Shown here piece after piece: positions 33,690-43,170 of a stretch of 64,000 bases of DNA (position 1 is the first letter of the stretch; the number at the start of each line of letters is the position of its first letter). The translations under genes and the position numbers were made by a program. The notes beneath the pieces are model-generated. The model worked only from the letters and a program-made list of their open reading frames with translations, was not told the DNA's origin and made no database searches. Source of the stretch: Phycisphaerae bacterium (GTDB taxonomy: Bacteria > Planctomycetota > Phycisphaerae > Phycisphaerales > SM1A02). Location of the stretch: the NCBI GenBank assembly GCA_002716385.1, contig PBAX01000021.1:1-64000 (forward strand), in the 5' to 3' direction.

Positions 33690-35456
33690 GTGGCCAAGCG
33701 ATCGACTGCACAACTGGTGGAAGAGGCTCAGGCCGCTGCCAATCGGGGCGACCATGCCAAGGCAGCGAAGCTGCTCAAGCATGCCTATAAATCGGATTCC
33801 TCGAATGAGAACGTGATCAGAAGGCTCAGTGACTCTTTGGTGTCTTCGGGCAAGCCTGCCGAAGCGGTCAGCATACTCCGCAAGGCGACTGCAAACAGAA
33901 GCAGCCAGACCACCCTGATGGCCAGCCTTGTCGCCGCCGAGCATGCCGCGGGCAACATCGGCGAAGCCCTGACGGCTGCCCAGGAACTGAGCCGAATCGA
34001 TCCCGAGAACCCCCAATCATGGCTCCTGCTTGGTCGCATGCAGATGTCGGCGGCCGACTCTCCCACCGCCTACAAGACACTGCAGGAAGCCAACCGGCTC
34101 GCCCCGGAGGATCTCGAGATACTCGGGCTTCTGGCAGACGCGCAGATGAGCACTGGCCAGTATCCGCTTCCATTCGACAAGGCCGAGGAGATGGTCAAGC
34201 GCCAGCCGAACCTGTCCCGGAACCACTCGAGGCTGGGCAATGGGTACCGCATCAATCATCGATTCGATGAAGCGATCCAGGCCTTCGATCAGGCGCTCAA
34301 GCTGGACCGACATAATCTCGAGGCCGTGGCAGGCAAGGCCGAGGTACTTGAGTCACTCGGCGAGACGGATGAAGCCATCGCGCTGGTCAAGCCGAGAATC
34401 CTCACAGGACAGATCTCCTTTCTACTGCTGAACTGCTGGGCAAGACTCTGCCAGAGAACCAAGAACCCACAGGATGCCATCGGCCCAATAGAGAATTTCA
34501 TCGCCTCCGGCCGGGCCTCAGCCTGGCATCGGAGCAATCTACTGATCAGACTTGGCCAGCTCTATGAAAAGGTCGAGCGATACGACGAGGCCATGCAGGC
34601 ATGGACTGTTGGAAATGGACTCCACCGGGGCAGATGGAACAGCAACCATCATGAGAATCTGATCAACGAACTGACCGAAGCCTTCTCTGCAGATGCCATG
34701 AAGAAGCTTCCTCGAAGCGATTTCAAGAGCGATCAGCCGGTCTTCATCGTCGGCATGTACAGAAGCGGAACGACGCTGACCGAACAGATCCTCTCCGCCC
34801 ATCCGGACATCGCCGGAGCCGGCGAACTGGGACAGATGATCGCCCTGATACAGGACATTCCCGAACGTCTTGGAACCGACATCCACTATCCGGCGTGCCT
34901 GGACAAGCTGGAGAGCAGCCATCTGGCCGCCATGGCCGAAAGCTATTGCGAGTACACGCACCAGATGGCCGAGAATGAAGCCCGCATCACCGACAAGATG
35001 CCGATGAACTACCTGAACATCGGCTTGATTTCACTCATGTTCCCCAACGCGAGAATCCTGCACTGCACGAGAAACCCGCTCGATACGTGCCTCTCCTGCT
35101 ACGGCAATTCCTTCTCTTCGAGAATGGCCTATACGGCAGACCTGACGGATCTGGGCGTGACCTACCGACAGTACCAGCGAATCATGGAACACTGGAATTC
35201 CGTGGACACGGTCCCGATCATGGAAGTGAACTACGAAACACTGGTATCGGATCCGGAACCACTCCTGAAGCAGATCATGGAATTCATCGGCATGCCATGG
35301 AACGACGCCTGCATGAGTTTCCACGAGACCAACAGGATCAACGCGACGCCGAGCATCGATCAGGTCCGGGAGCCGCTCTACAGAGGGTCGATGGGACGAG
35401 CGGACAAGTACGGCGCGAAGCTCGATGAACTCAGAGCAGCGCTCGGAATCGACTAG
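33690..35456 (+). CDS. TPR-sulfotransferase fusion protein
   Basis: 588 residues from a GTG at 33690 with GAGGAG about six bases upstream. Residues about 1-330 are TPR repeats (NRGDHAKAAKLLKHAYKSDS, INHRFDEAIQAFDQALKLDR). From about 350 there is a sulfotransferase: 5'-phosphosulfate loop PVFIVGMYRSGTTLTEQIL and 3'-phosphate element HCTRNPLDTCLSC (near 458). Such fusions are common in planctomycetes and resemble tyrosylprotein/cell-surface sulfotransferases that use PAPS. Acceptor unknown. Ends with a 4-base overlap with convergent hutF. Confidence 0.9.
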   Translation: MAKRSTAQLVEEAQAAANRGDHAKAAKLLKHAYKSDSSNENVIRRLSDSLVSSGKPAEAVSILRKATANRSSQTTLMASLVAAEHAAGNIGEALTAAQELSRIDPENPQSWLLLGRMQMSAADSPTAYKTLQEANRLAPEDLEILGLLADAQMSTGQYPLPFDKAEEMVKRQPNLSRNHSRLGNGYRINHRFDEAIQAFDQALKLDRHNLEAVAGKAEVLESLGETDEAIALVKPRILTGQISFLLLNCWARLCQRTKNPQDAIGPIENFIASGRASAWHRSNLLIRLGQLYEKVERYDEAMQAWTVGNGLHRGRWNSNHHENLINELTEAFSADAMKKLPRSDFKSDQPVFIVGMYRSGTTLTEQILSAHPDIAGAGELGQMIALIQDIPERLGTDIHYPACLDKLESSHLAAMAESYCEYTHQMAENEARITDKMPMNYLNIGLISLMFPNARILHCTRNPLDTCLSCYGNSFSSRMAYTADLTDLGVTYRQYQRIMEHWNSVDTVPIMEVNYETLVSDPEPLLKQIMEFIGMPWNDACMSFHETNRINATPSIDQVREPLYRGSMGRADKYGAKLDELRAALGID

Positions 35457-36727
35457 ACACGCCCACCCACGATTGTCCCCGCAACGCACTCCTCCGCCCC
35501 ACCGAGAATGGCAGCGGCCAGCAGATCCTGATCCGACACATCGAGAAGTGGTTCGGCATCCAGATCCACCATCGCGAAGTCGGCCAGATGCCCGACCTCG
35601 ATGCGACCGGCCTTCAATCCGAGCGAATCGGCCCCATGCTTCGTCGCCATGTCGATCAACACGCGATCGATCCGTCCATCGGCATCTCGACAGATGCCAC
35701 GACCCTCATGGCGAAGCCGCTGCCCATACTCGGCCAGACGCATCTCCTCGAGCATGGAGATGCGGGCATTGGAGTCGCTTCCCAGACAGATTCGACCTTC
35801 ACAATCGAGGATATGACGAATGTCGGCAATGCCATCGCCGAGATTGGCTTCCGTCAAGGGGCACAGACAGACTCTGGCTCCGGTCTTGAGATAGCCGACC
35901 ATGTCATCGGCATCGGTATGCGTGTCGTGAACCGCCGTGAATCGTTCATCCAACTGAAGACTGTCGAGCAGGACACGAGTGGGCGTCGAACCGTGGGCCT
36001 CGAGACAGGCCTCTATCTCGGCACGCTGCTCTTCGACATGCATGTGGAAGACCATTCCCCTCCGTCTGGATTCCTCGTGAAGCAATGCCAACTGCTCCCT
36101 GGGAACAGCCCGGATGGAATGCCCCACGACACCAAGCCGCTGCATGGATCCGTCGACCAGACCGGCCAGCCGATCCATGTTGGACCAGTAGACATCCAGA
36201 TCGATCCCGTTGAATCTTTCCTGCGCGGGTTCCAGGGACTGACCGAAGCCCCCGCTGACGTAGTACGCGTTCAGAAGGACGATTCTGATTCCAACCTCAT
36301 CGGCCGCTTCGAGAATGATGTCGTCGAAGGCCCAGTCATTGGAAGCATCGTGATGGAGATAATGGAACTCACCGACACTCGTCATGCCGGCCATGCGCAT
36401 CTCGCGAAAGGCCTGCGACGCGATCCGCTTCATGGATTCCGGGCCCATCTCCTGAACGAGTTCGTACATGGCCTTACGCCATGACCAGAAATTCGAATCC
36501 GGATGGTCGAAACGCTCACCACGTCCCCGGAGACCTCGCTGAAATGCGTGGCTGTGCGCATTGACGAATCCCGGCAGCAGCGCGATTCGCCCGTGCGTGG
36601 GAGACTCGGAGGTCGCCTCGACCGAGCAGATCACGCCATCTGATGCGATCCCGATCTCGAGACCTCGACGAAACTCGCCATCGACCCAGGCCATCTCGGG
36701 CCGGATGCAATCCAGAGTCGACATCAC
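35453..36727 (-). CDS. hutF: Formimidoylglutamate deiminase
   Basis: Amidohydrolase that converts formimino-glutamate to N-formylglutamate and ammonia in one histidine degradation route. 424 residues; metal motif NAHSHAFQRG, then SFW-type NFWSWRKAMY, HMHVEEQ, HDTHTDADD, LCPLTEANLGDG and LGSDSNARIS, all matching HutF. Starts within ATGA shared with the ArgE-like gene stop, implying coupled translation. Other hut genes (hutH, hutU, hutI, hutG) are not in the window. Confidence 0.93.
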   Translation of the reverse strand: MMSTLDCIRPEMAWVDGEFRRGLEIGIASDGVICSVEATSESPTHGRIALLPGFVNAHSHAFQRGLRGRGERFDHPDSNFWSWRKAMYELVQEMGPESMKRIASQAFREMRMAGMTSVGEFHYLHHDASNDWAFDDIILEAADEVGIRIVLLNAYYVSGGFGQSLEPAQERFNGIDLDVYWSNMDRLAGLVDGSMQRLGVVGHSIRAVPREQLALLHEESRRRGMVFHMHVEEQRAEIEACLEAHGSTPTRVLLDSLQLDERFTAVHDTHTDADDMVGYLKTGARVCLCPLTEANLGDGIADIRHILDCEGRICLGSDSNARISMLEEMRLAEYGQRLRHEGRGICRDADGRIDRVLIDMATKHGADSLGLKAGRIEVGHLADFAMVDLDAEPLLDVSDQDLLAAAILGGAEECVAGTIVGGRV

Positions 36728-37884
36728 GACCTACCTCCGGAGCCACACTGGATGTGGATTGCGTCCGCCAGAAGCTCGGACCCCTTCAGGAACTGCTCCA
36801 CTGCGATGTATTCATCCGGCTGATGGGCCTGGGCGATCGAACCGGGTCCCCAGAGGACCGATTCGAGCCCGAGCCTGGACAGATGCCCGCCATCGCTGCA
36901 ATAGGAGACACCGATGCTCTTGGACTGCCCCACTGCCTCACACGCCAGTCTGTTGACGGATGTATCGGCCTCGGTGCACATGGGCGGATTGTCGTTGTAG
37001 ACCTCGAGCGACCAGCGACCATCAGGGAGTTCCGAAGACAAGGCCCCGCGGATCTCGTCAAGCAGCGCGGTCACATCCTGATCCGGCATCACCCGAAGTC
37101 CGCATCGGATCTCGGCGGATTCGGGAATGATGTTCCACGCAGCGCCGCCATCGATCCCGACCACAGCCAGAACAGGATGAGGCACCGAATCGAAGATGGG
37201 ACTGGTGTCGGTGCGTTTGTTCTCGAATTCACCGACGAGCCCACGGATCACGTGAAGCGCCGTGCCCGCCAGCTCGACTGCATTGATGCCGGAAGTCGGC
37301 GTACCGCTGTGGCCCGAGGCTCCGGTCAGACGAATCGTGAACTTGAGATGGCCCTTGTGCATGCGAACGACCTCGAGCATGGTCGGCTCCCCGATGATCG
37401 TCGATCTCGGGAGCACCAGATCAGCAGGCCACTGTTCGACGAGGGATGCCGCACCGAGACTTCCCAGCTCCTCGTCGCAGGTCAGGACCAACGCGAGCGG
37501 CTTCGCACCGGGTGATTCAGATGCTCGAGCCATGGCATTGACGGCCAGCGCATCGAAGCCCTTCATGTCGCACGCACCTCGTGCAAAGAGCCTGCCGTCT
37601 CGCTCATGCAATTCATGGGGATCGGCAGACCAGCCTGTCCCCACCGGAACGCAATCGACATGCCCTGAAAGCGTGAGCCCCTCGCCCGATCCATCAAGTG
37701 ATCCGGAATGCACGACGAGGTTCTCCTTGTCCAGACCGGATTCGAAGCGACGTACGGTGAGCCCCGGGCGATCGAGGTAGTCGCAGATGAAATCGATGAT
37801 GGGACGATTGGACAGCTCGCTGGTCGTGTCTATGGAAACGAGCCGTGAGAGGAGTTCCTGATCGGTCAGCATGGGCTTGCTCAT
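36724..37884 (-). CDS. argE: M20-family deacylase, ArgE type
   Basis: Predicted acetylornithine deacetylase or a related N-acyl amino acid hydrolase. 386 residues; zinc motifs GHVDCVP, RGACDMKGF and DEELGS, with the substrate domain (ASGHSGTPTSGINAVE) in the middle and the terminal AHQPDE His motif. ArgE by overall pattern. But it is coupled to hutF, whose product N-formylglutamate needs a deformylase, so a role in histidine catabolism is a real alternative. TATCCT lies 8 bases before the ATG. Confidence 0.82.
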   Translation of the reverse strand: MSKPMLTDQELLSRLVSIDTTSELSNRPIIDFICDYLDRPGLTVRRFESGLDKENLVVHSGSLDGSGEGLTLSGHVDCVPVGTGWSADPHELHERDGRLFARGACDMKGFDALAVNAMARASESPGAKPLALVLTCDEELGSLGAASLVEQWPADLVLPRSTIIGEPTMLEVVRMHKGHLKFTIRLTGASGHSGTPTSGINAVELAGTALHVIRGLVGEFENKRTDTSPIFDSVPHPVLAVVGIDGGAAWNIIPESAEIRCGLRVMPDQDVTALLDEIRGALSSELPDGRWSLEVYNDNPPMCTEADTSVNRLACEAVGQSKSIGVSYCSDGGHLSRLGLESVLWGPGSIAQAHQPDEYIAVEQFLKGSELLADAIHIQCGSGGRS

Positions 37885-37924
37885 GACACCGGAGGATACC
37901 GTCGCGAGGAGTCGCCCGGCGACG

Positions 37925-37930
37925 TATAGT
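37925..37930 (+). promoter_or_regulatory. -10 element of the S9 peptidase-BtpA unit
   Basis: TATAGT, about 39 bases before the ATG at 37969. A GAGGAG ribosome-binding site lies in the leader, unlike the leaderless genes. No clear -35. Confidence 0.45.
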
Positions 37931-37968
37931 GACCAAACCCCATTGGAATTCGCATTGAGGAGCCCACC

Positions 37969-40011
37969 ATGCCCCCTTCCACCCGCTCAAGGACCAAGTC
38001 CCCAGTCACACCCGAGAGCATCAAGGATCTCGTGATGCTCGGATCACCCGCCCTTTCGCCCGATGGCACCAAGGTGGCCTTCGTCCACAAGCAGATCGGC
38101 TCGAAGAACAACTATGTGACCAACATATGGATGATGGGAACCGATCGAGGCGAGCCGACCCAGTTCACCAATGGCGGACGGGATGGTGCTCCGGTCTGGT
38201 CGCCTGACGGTCAGTGGCTTGCCTTCATTTCCGCACGACAACAAGGCCGCCCACAGGTCTACGTGATGCCCAGCACGGGCGGAGAAGCCAGACCATTGAC
38301 GGACCTGCCGGAAGGTGTCGTGACCCAGCTCAAGTGGTCCCCGAATGGAACCCAGGTCGCATTCTCCTTCCGCGAACAGGCGGACGAACTGACGAAGGAA
38401 GCGACGAAGGACCGAAAGGAAGCAGGCGGAACCACCCCTCCGCTTGTCACCGAAGACGTGTTCTACCGTCTCGATGGTGATGGCTATTTCGGGGAGCGCC
38501 GCTTCAAGCTGCACATCGCCTGTATTGAGGACGGTGGCCATCGAATGGTCTACGGCAAGGACACTCTTGGATTCTTTGATTTCGACTGGGCACCCGATGG
38601 TCGACGAATCGTTCTGGCGACCAATCGAAACAAACAGCCACTCAAGAATCCGGATCGGACCGAACTGCTCATCCTCGATGTCGTTACCGGAAAGACGACA
38701 CCCGTCCCGAACATGCCTCGAGGCACCAAGGGCCGGCCGGTCTTCTCTCCAAACGGTCGCTGGATCGCCTATGCAGGCCGAACCGGCAAGGACTCGAGCT
38801 ATTCGACGGACAATCTTGAACTCTGGATCTGCGATTCCAGGACGGGCAAGGCACGATGCCTGAGCGCGGATACCGACTGGTGCCTGCTGGCCGCCACGCT
38901 CTCCGACACCAGTGAAGCCAGCTTCGAACCATGGATCGACTGGAGCGGCAATGATCAGATACTCGTCCGCATCGGTTGGCATGGAGAGGCCCATATCGTC
39001 CGATTCGATCGACAAGGCAAGCGAAGACCTCGCCGTCTCACACTCGGACGCGTCGTGTTGGGGCCGGGCAATCTCTCCGCGGACGGAAAACGAATCGTCA
39101 CCACGCTGGATCAACCGACAGCTCCACCGGAAATCCATGTCGGCCGAGTCGGCGCAACGAGCATCTCCCTGAAGAAACGAACGAACTTCAACGATGAATT
39201 CGTGAAGACACACGCCATCGCGAAACCGACCATGAGCTGGGTTCGCTCGCAAGACGGCACCCGGGTCCAGACCTGGGTGCTGAAACCGCCGACTGGACGT
39301 GGCAAGAGACATCCCGGGATCGTGGAGGTACATGGTGGCCCCCATGCCCAGTACGGCTGTGCGTTCTTCCATGAATTCCAGGTACTGGCCAATGCCGGGT
39401 ATGTCGTCGCCTATTCGAACCCACGAGGCAGCAAGGGCTATGGCCGCGACTTCTGTGCGGCCATCCGCGGCTGCTGGGGAACCGTCGACTGGGAGGATAT
39501 CCACGCCGTCTCCAAGTGGCTCCAATCCCGCGACTACGTGCAGACCAAGAAGATCGGCATCATGGGCGGCAGCTATGGCGGCTACATGACCAACTGGGCC
39601 ATCGGCAGTACGAACATGTTCACCGCCGCGATCTCCGATCGCTGCGTCAGCAACATGGTGAGCATGGGCGGGAACAGCGACTTCCCCTTCGAACCCGATC
39701 GCTACTGGGAGGGCAACTGCTGGGATCGTCCGGAAGCGCTCTGGAAGAGCAGCCCCATCCGCCTGATGGGCCAGGCCCGGACCCCCACGCTCGTCATCCA
39801 TTCCGAGGGCGATCTTCGCTGCAACATCGAACAGGGTGAACAGATCTTCTCCGCCCTGAAGATCCAGAATGTTCCAGCTCGATTCGTGAGATACCCGCGG
39901 GAAACCAGTCATGGCATGAGTCGAAATGGTCCACCGGACATGCGATTGCATCGTCTCGATGAGATCCTCGACTGGTGGAAACGCTGGTTCAAGGGCAAGT
40001 CATCCAGATGA
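37969..40011 (+). CDS. S9-family prolyl oligopeptidase / dipeptidyl aminopeptidase
   Basis: 680 residues. The N-terminal ~400 residues form a beta-propeller of PD40/TolB-like repeats (ALSPDGTKVAFVHK, PVWSPDGQWLAFIS, FSPNGRWIAYAG). The C-terminal alpha/beta hydrolase has the triad Ser535 (GGSYGG), Asp615 (EGDLRCN) and His648 (TSHGMS). No signal peptide: likely cytoplasmic, releasing amino acids or dipeptides from oligopeptides. Starts with GAGGAG upstream and shares an ATGA overlap with the following BtpA gene. Confidence 0.93.
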   Translation: MPPSTRSRTKSPVTPESIKDLVMLGSPALSPDGTKVAFVHKQIGSKNNYVTNIWMMGTDRGEPTQFTNGGRDGAPVWSPDGQWLAFISARQQGRPQVYVMPSTGGEARPLTDLPEGVVTQLKWSPNGTQVAFSFREQADELTKEATKDRKEAGGTTPPLVTEDVFYRLDGDGYFGERRFKLHIACIEDGGHRMVYGKDTLGFFDFDWAPDGRRIVLATNRNKQPLKNPDRTELLILDVVTGKTTPVPNMPRGTKGRPVFSPNGRWIAYAGRTGKDSSYSTDNLELWICDSRTGKARCLSADTDWCLLAATLSDTSEASFEPWIDWSGNDQILVRIGWHGEAHIVRFDRQGKRRPRRLTLGRVVLGPGNLSADGKRIVTTLDQPTAPPEIHVGRVGATSISLKKRTNFNDEFVKTHAIAKPTMSWVRSQDGTRVQTWVLKPPTGRGKRHPGIVEVHGGPHAQYGCAFFHEFQVLANAGYVVAYSNPRGSKGYGRDFCAAIRGCWGTVDWEDIHAVSKWLQSRDYVQTKKIGIMGGSYGGYMTNWAIGSTNMFTAAISDRCVSNMVSMGGNSDFPFEPDRYWEGNCWDRPEALWKSSPIRLMGQARTPTLVIHSEGDLRCNIEQGEQIFSALKIQNVPARFVRYPRETSHGMSRNGPPDMRLHRLDEILDWWKRWFKGKSSR

Positions 40012-40805
40012 GCGATTTCAAGGGAACACTCGATGGCAAGGGACTGCTGATCGGCATGGTGCATCTGCGTGCACTGCCGGGAACGCCCCGTCATGAACTG
40101 CCGATCGACGAGATCGAGCGAATTGCGGTACATGAAGCGATGACGCTCGCCGATGCCGGCTTCGATGCGCTGCTGATCGAGAACATGCACGATCTGCCGT
40201 ATCTGAATCGCCAGGTCGGTCCCGAGATCGTCTCGGCCATGACACGCATCTCGACCGTCATTCGCAGTGCGGTGGAATGCCCAGTCGGCATCCAGGTGCT
40301 CGCCGGTGCCAATCAGGCCGCCTTGGCCATCGCCCATTGCTGCCAGCTCGACTTCATCCGGGCCGAGGCCTTCGTTCATGCCCACGTCGCGGACGAGGGA
40401 CTCATGAATGCGGATGCCGCTGAATTGCTGCGGGAACGCAAGCGACTCGGCGCCGAGCATGTCGCCATCATCGCCGACATCTGCAAGAAGCATGCGAGCC
40501 ATGCCATCACGGCCGATCTGACGTTGGCGGACCATGCCACCGCCGCCAAGTTCTGTGGCGCCGACGCCGTGATCGTGACCGGCAATGCCACCGGCCAGCC
40601 CGTCGACACGGATGATCTCGATGCCGTTCGGAACGCAACCGATCTTCCCGTCATCGTCGGATCAGGCGCAACGGCACAATCGATACCCGAGCTTATGAAA
40701 AAGGCGCATGGCGTGATCGTCGGGAGCGATCTGAAGGTGGATGGCCAATGGGACAACGAACTCGATCCGGATCGAGTCAAGGCGATTGTCGACTGCCATA
40801 CCTGA
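40008..40805 (+). CDS. BtpA/SgcQ-family protein
   Basis: 265 residues starting MSDFKGTLDGKGLLIGMVHL. The pattern GMVHLRALPGTP, DALLIENMHDLPY, VGIQVLAGANQAALAIAHCC and VIVGSDLKVDGQWDN is that of the BtpA family, a TIM-barrel group. In cyanobacteria BtpA affects photosystem I stability; in other bacteria its substrate is unknown and a sugar-phosphate or aldolase-like activity is suspected. No phototrophy genes are in the window. Coupled to the S9 peptidase by ATGA. Confidence 0.87.
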   Translation: MSDFKGTLDGKGLLIGMVHLRALPGTPRHELPIDEIERIAVHEAMTLADAGFDALLIENMHDLPYLNRQVGPEIVSAMTRISTVIRSAVECPVGIQVLAGANQAALAIAHCCQLDFIRAEAFVHAHVADEGLMNADAAELLRERKRLGAEHVAIIADICKKHASHAITADLTLADHATAAKFCGADAVIVTGNATGQPVDTDDLDAVRNATDLPVIVGSGATAQSIPELMKKAHGVIVGSDLKVDGQWDNELDPDRVKAIVDCHT

Positions 40806-40809
40806 TGAG

Positions 40810-42042
40810 CTACCCGTGCTTCTTCTTCAATTCGATCAACGCCCCGATCAGGCGATCGAGATGCGCCTGCTCGTGAGCCGCCGAGATCTGGACCCGCAGG
40901 CGAGCCGTACCCTCCGGTACGACCGGATAGCCGAAGCCGATCACGAAGACGCCCATGTCGAGCAGTTCGTTGCTCATGGCGATCGCCTTGGCGGTATCAC
41001 CCACGATGATCGGACAGATCGCCGTCGGACTCTCGATGACCTCGAACCCGGCTTCTCCTATTCCCTTGCGGGCATAGGCCACATTGTCCCGAAGCTTCTG
41101 GACCAGAGCGGGATTCTCCTGCAGAAGTGAGATCGCCTTCTCTGCGGAACAGGCGACCGTCGTCGGCAACGCGTTCGAGAACAGCGTCGGACGACCACGC
41201 TGGACGATCATCTCGATGCCGGCCTTTGAACCAGCGATGTATCCACCCGCACCACCACCAAGCGCCTTGCCCAGCGTGCCGGTGAAGAAATCGACCTGAC
41301 TGCCCTTGAGACCGAAATGTTCATGGGTACCACGCCCGGTCGCACCCATGACGCCGGTCCCATGACTGTCGTCGACCACGAGCATGGCACCGAACTCGTC
41401 GCAAAGGGCACGGATCTCGTCAAGCTTGCCGAGGTCGCCCTCCATCGAGAAGACGCCATCGGTGACCACCCATGGAACACCGGTCATGTCGGGATTGCCG
41501 ACGGCCTTCTGAAGAACCTCGCGAAGATGATCCATGTCGCTGTGACGATAGACGGCCTTGAGGAGCCCCTTCTTGATGACCGTCGCCAGTCGCATGCCGT
41601 CGATGATGCAGGCGTGATTCAATTCATCGCTGATGATGATGTCGCCAGACTCGCAGAGCGTTCCGAAGATGGCTTCGCTGGCTGTCCAGCAGGACACGAA
41701 CGTGTAGGAGGCCTCGACGCCCAGGAAATCGGCGATGCGTGACTCGAGACGCTCATGCGGATCGAACGTGCCGCAGATGAATCGGACCGACGCCGTGCCC
41801 GCACCGTAGCGACGAAGACCTTCGACACCTGCTTCGACCACCTCTGGATGATTGGCCAGGCCCAGATAGTTGTTCGAGCAGAAGCAATCGACCTTGCCGC
41901 GACCTCTCAGCTCGATCGACGGCCCCATTGGACCCTCGATCATCTGGAGCCGTTTCAGCTGACCACCCGATTCGAGCTCGGCAAGGACCTCGGAAGTTCG
42001 GGACTCGAATCGTTCAACACCCTGATCATGCATGGTCGACAT
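40810..42042 (-). CDS. kbl: Glycine C-acetyltransferase (2-amino-3-ketobutyrate CoA ligase)
   Basis: PLP enzyme that splits 2-amino-3-ketobutyrate with CoA into glycine and acetyl-CoA. 410 residues, alpha-oxoamine synthase family: NNYLGLANHP, GAGTASVRFICGT, DELNHACIIDGMRL, VVDDSHGTGVMG and the PLP-lysine K259 in TGTLGKALGGGAGGY. ICGTFDPHERLE is typical of Kbl. It follows tdh by 9 bases on the same strand. Confidence 0.95.
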   Translation of the reverse strand: MSTMHDQGVERFESRTSEVLAELESGGQLKRLQMIEGPMGPSIELRGRGKVDCFCSNNYLGLANHPEVVEAGVEGLRRYGAGTASVRFICGTFDPHERLESRIADFLGVEASYTFVSCWTASEAIFGTLCESGDIIISDELNHACIIDGMRLATVIKKGLLKAVYRHSDMDHLREVLQKAVGNPDMTGVPWVVTDGVFSMEGDLGKLDEIRALCDEFGAMLVVDDSHGTGVMGATGRGTHEHFGLKGSQVDFFTGTLGKALGGGAGGYIAGSKAGIEMIVQRGRPTLFSNALPTTVACSAEKAISLLQENPALVQKLRDNVAYARKGIGEAGFEVIESPTAICPIIVGDTAKAIAMSNELLDMGVFVIGFGYPVVPEGTARLRVQISAAHEQAHLDRLIGALIELKKKHG

Positions 42043-42051
42043 GGTCTGTTC

Positions 42052-43104
42052 TCAGCTTACGTTTTCGTAGTGCCGCCGGATGGAAGGCACGATGTACTGG
42101 TCAAGCGCTTCCTCGAGATTCCACCGGGGCGCATACGCCCAATCTCTCGAGGCACGGGAGGTATCGACGTCCATCGGCCATGAATCGACCAGCTTCTGCC
42201 GACCTTCATCGGGTACGAAACTGATCTTGGCTTCGGGGAATCGCTTCAGAATGGCCTCGGCGAATTCACCTGCACTGGCCGAGAAGGAACCGATGTTGTA
42301 GACCGCATGCGGTGGGGAATCGACCTCGGCGATGCGGAGAAGCGCCTCGACGCATTCAGGCATCGTCGTCCAGGGAATCACCGTGTCTTCACGCACGAAG
42401 CACTCGTATGCCTCCCCCGTTGCGGCGGCATGAAGCATCTCGGGAACGTAGTCGCTCGTCCCCCCGCTGGGCCTCGTGTCGGCCGCGATCACGCCGGGAA
42501 GCCTGAGGCAACGGAAGTCCAGCAGATGATCGGGGCGACCCTTGGCCACCTGGCGATAGTGTCTGGTGTAGTAGCGACCAAGTGACTCGCAATAGAGCTT
42601 GTTCGCGCCATACATGGTGATCGGGGAAAGATGCTGGTGCTCGCACAGTGCGCCATCCTGATGCTTCATCTCAAGCGTCCTGATGCCGTAGACGGCAATG
42701 GTGCTCGGAAAGATGAACTTCACTCGGCTGCCCCATGACTCGCTCAGCCGCGCGGCCAGACGAAGGAGATGGAACGTCCCCTGGACATTCACATCATGGG
42801 CCGTCTCCGGCACATGCTCCGCCCTCGAACTCAGAAGAGCCGCCAGATGGTAGATCTCGTTGGTCTCGTGCATGGTCATGACATGCTCGAGGAAATCCTT
42901 GTCGCACACATCACCGACATGGACCGCATCGCACAGCGTTCGAGTCTCCTCTGGAATCTCTCGAAGATCCATGGCGACGATGGAGATGTCGTCGGAACGA
43001 AGCGACTTGATGAGGCCATGGCCGATTTCTCCGGCGGCACCGGTCACCAGCACGGAACGTCTTGGATTGGTCGAAGGTGTCATGATCAGCGGATACTCGG
43101 ACAT
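42052..43104 (-). CDS. tdh: SDR-type L-threonine 3-dehydrogenase
   Basis: 350 residues. Extended SDR with GAAGEIG nucleotide site, Tyr-x3-Lys in MYGANK and FIFPSTIAVYG. The later RLPGVIAADTRPSGGTSDYV and CFVREDTVIPWTTMPE match the SDR family of threonine dehydrogenases (seen in Cupriavidus, Thermoplasma and animals), not the zinc-dependent Tdh. Oxidises threonine to 2-amino-3-ketobutyrate, the substrate of the adjoining kbl product. An upstream TTG (43119) could start it; I prefer the ATG. TACAAT at 43132-43137 may be its -10. Confidence 0.88.
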   Translation of the reverse strand: MSEYPLIMTPSTNPRRSVLVTGAAGEIGHGLIKSLRSDDISIVAMDLREIPEETRTLCDAVHVGDVCDKDFLEHVMTMHETNEIYHLAALLSSRAEHVPETAHDVNVQGTFHLLRLAARLSESWGSRVKFIFPSTIAVYGIRTLEMKHQDGALCEHQHLSPITMYGANKLYCESLGRYYTRHYRQVAKGRPDHLLDFRCLRLPGVIAADTRPSGGTSDYVPEMLHAAATGEAYECFVREDTVIPWTTMPECVEALLRIAEVDSPPHAVYNIGSFSASAGEFAEAILKRFPEAKISFVPDEGRQKLVDSWPMDVDTSRASRDWAYAPRWNLEEALDQYIVPSIRRHYENVS

Positions 43105-43170
43105 GGGAATTGATTCCAATTGGGACGACTATTGTAATGGGTCCCGTGATCAACCTATGCTGGAGATCCA

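Noticed and set aside
38044-39951. A 635-codon open frame on the minus strand opposite the S9 peptidase gene
   Set aside because: Opposite-strand frame of a strongly biased GC-rich gene; the plus-strand product has an intact catalytic triad and propeller repeats, the minus one has no motifs.
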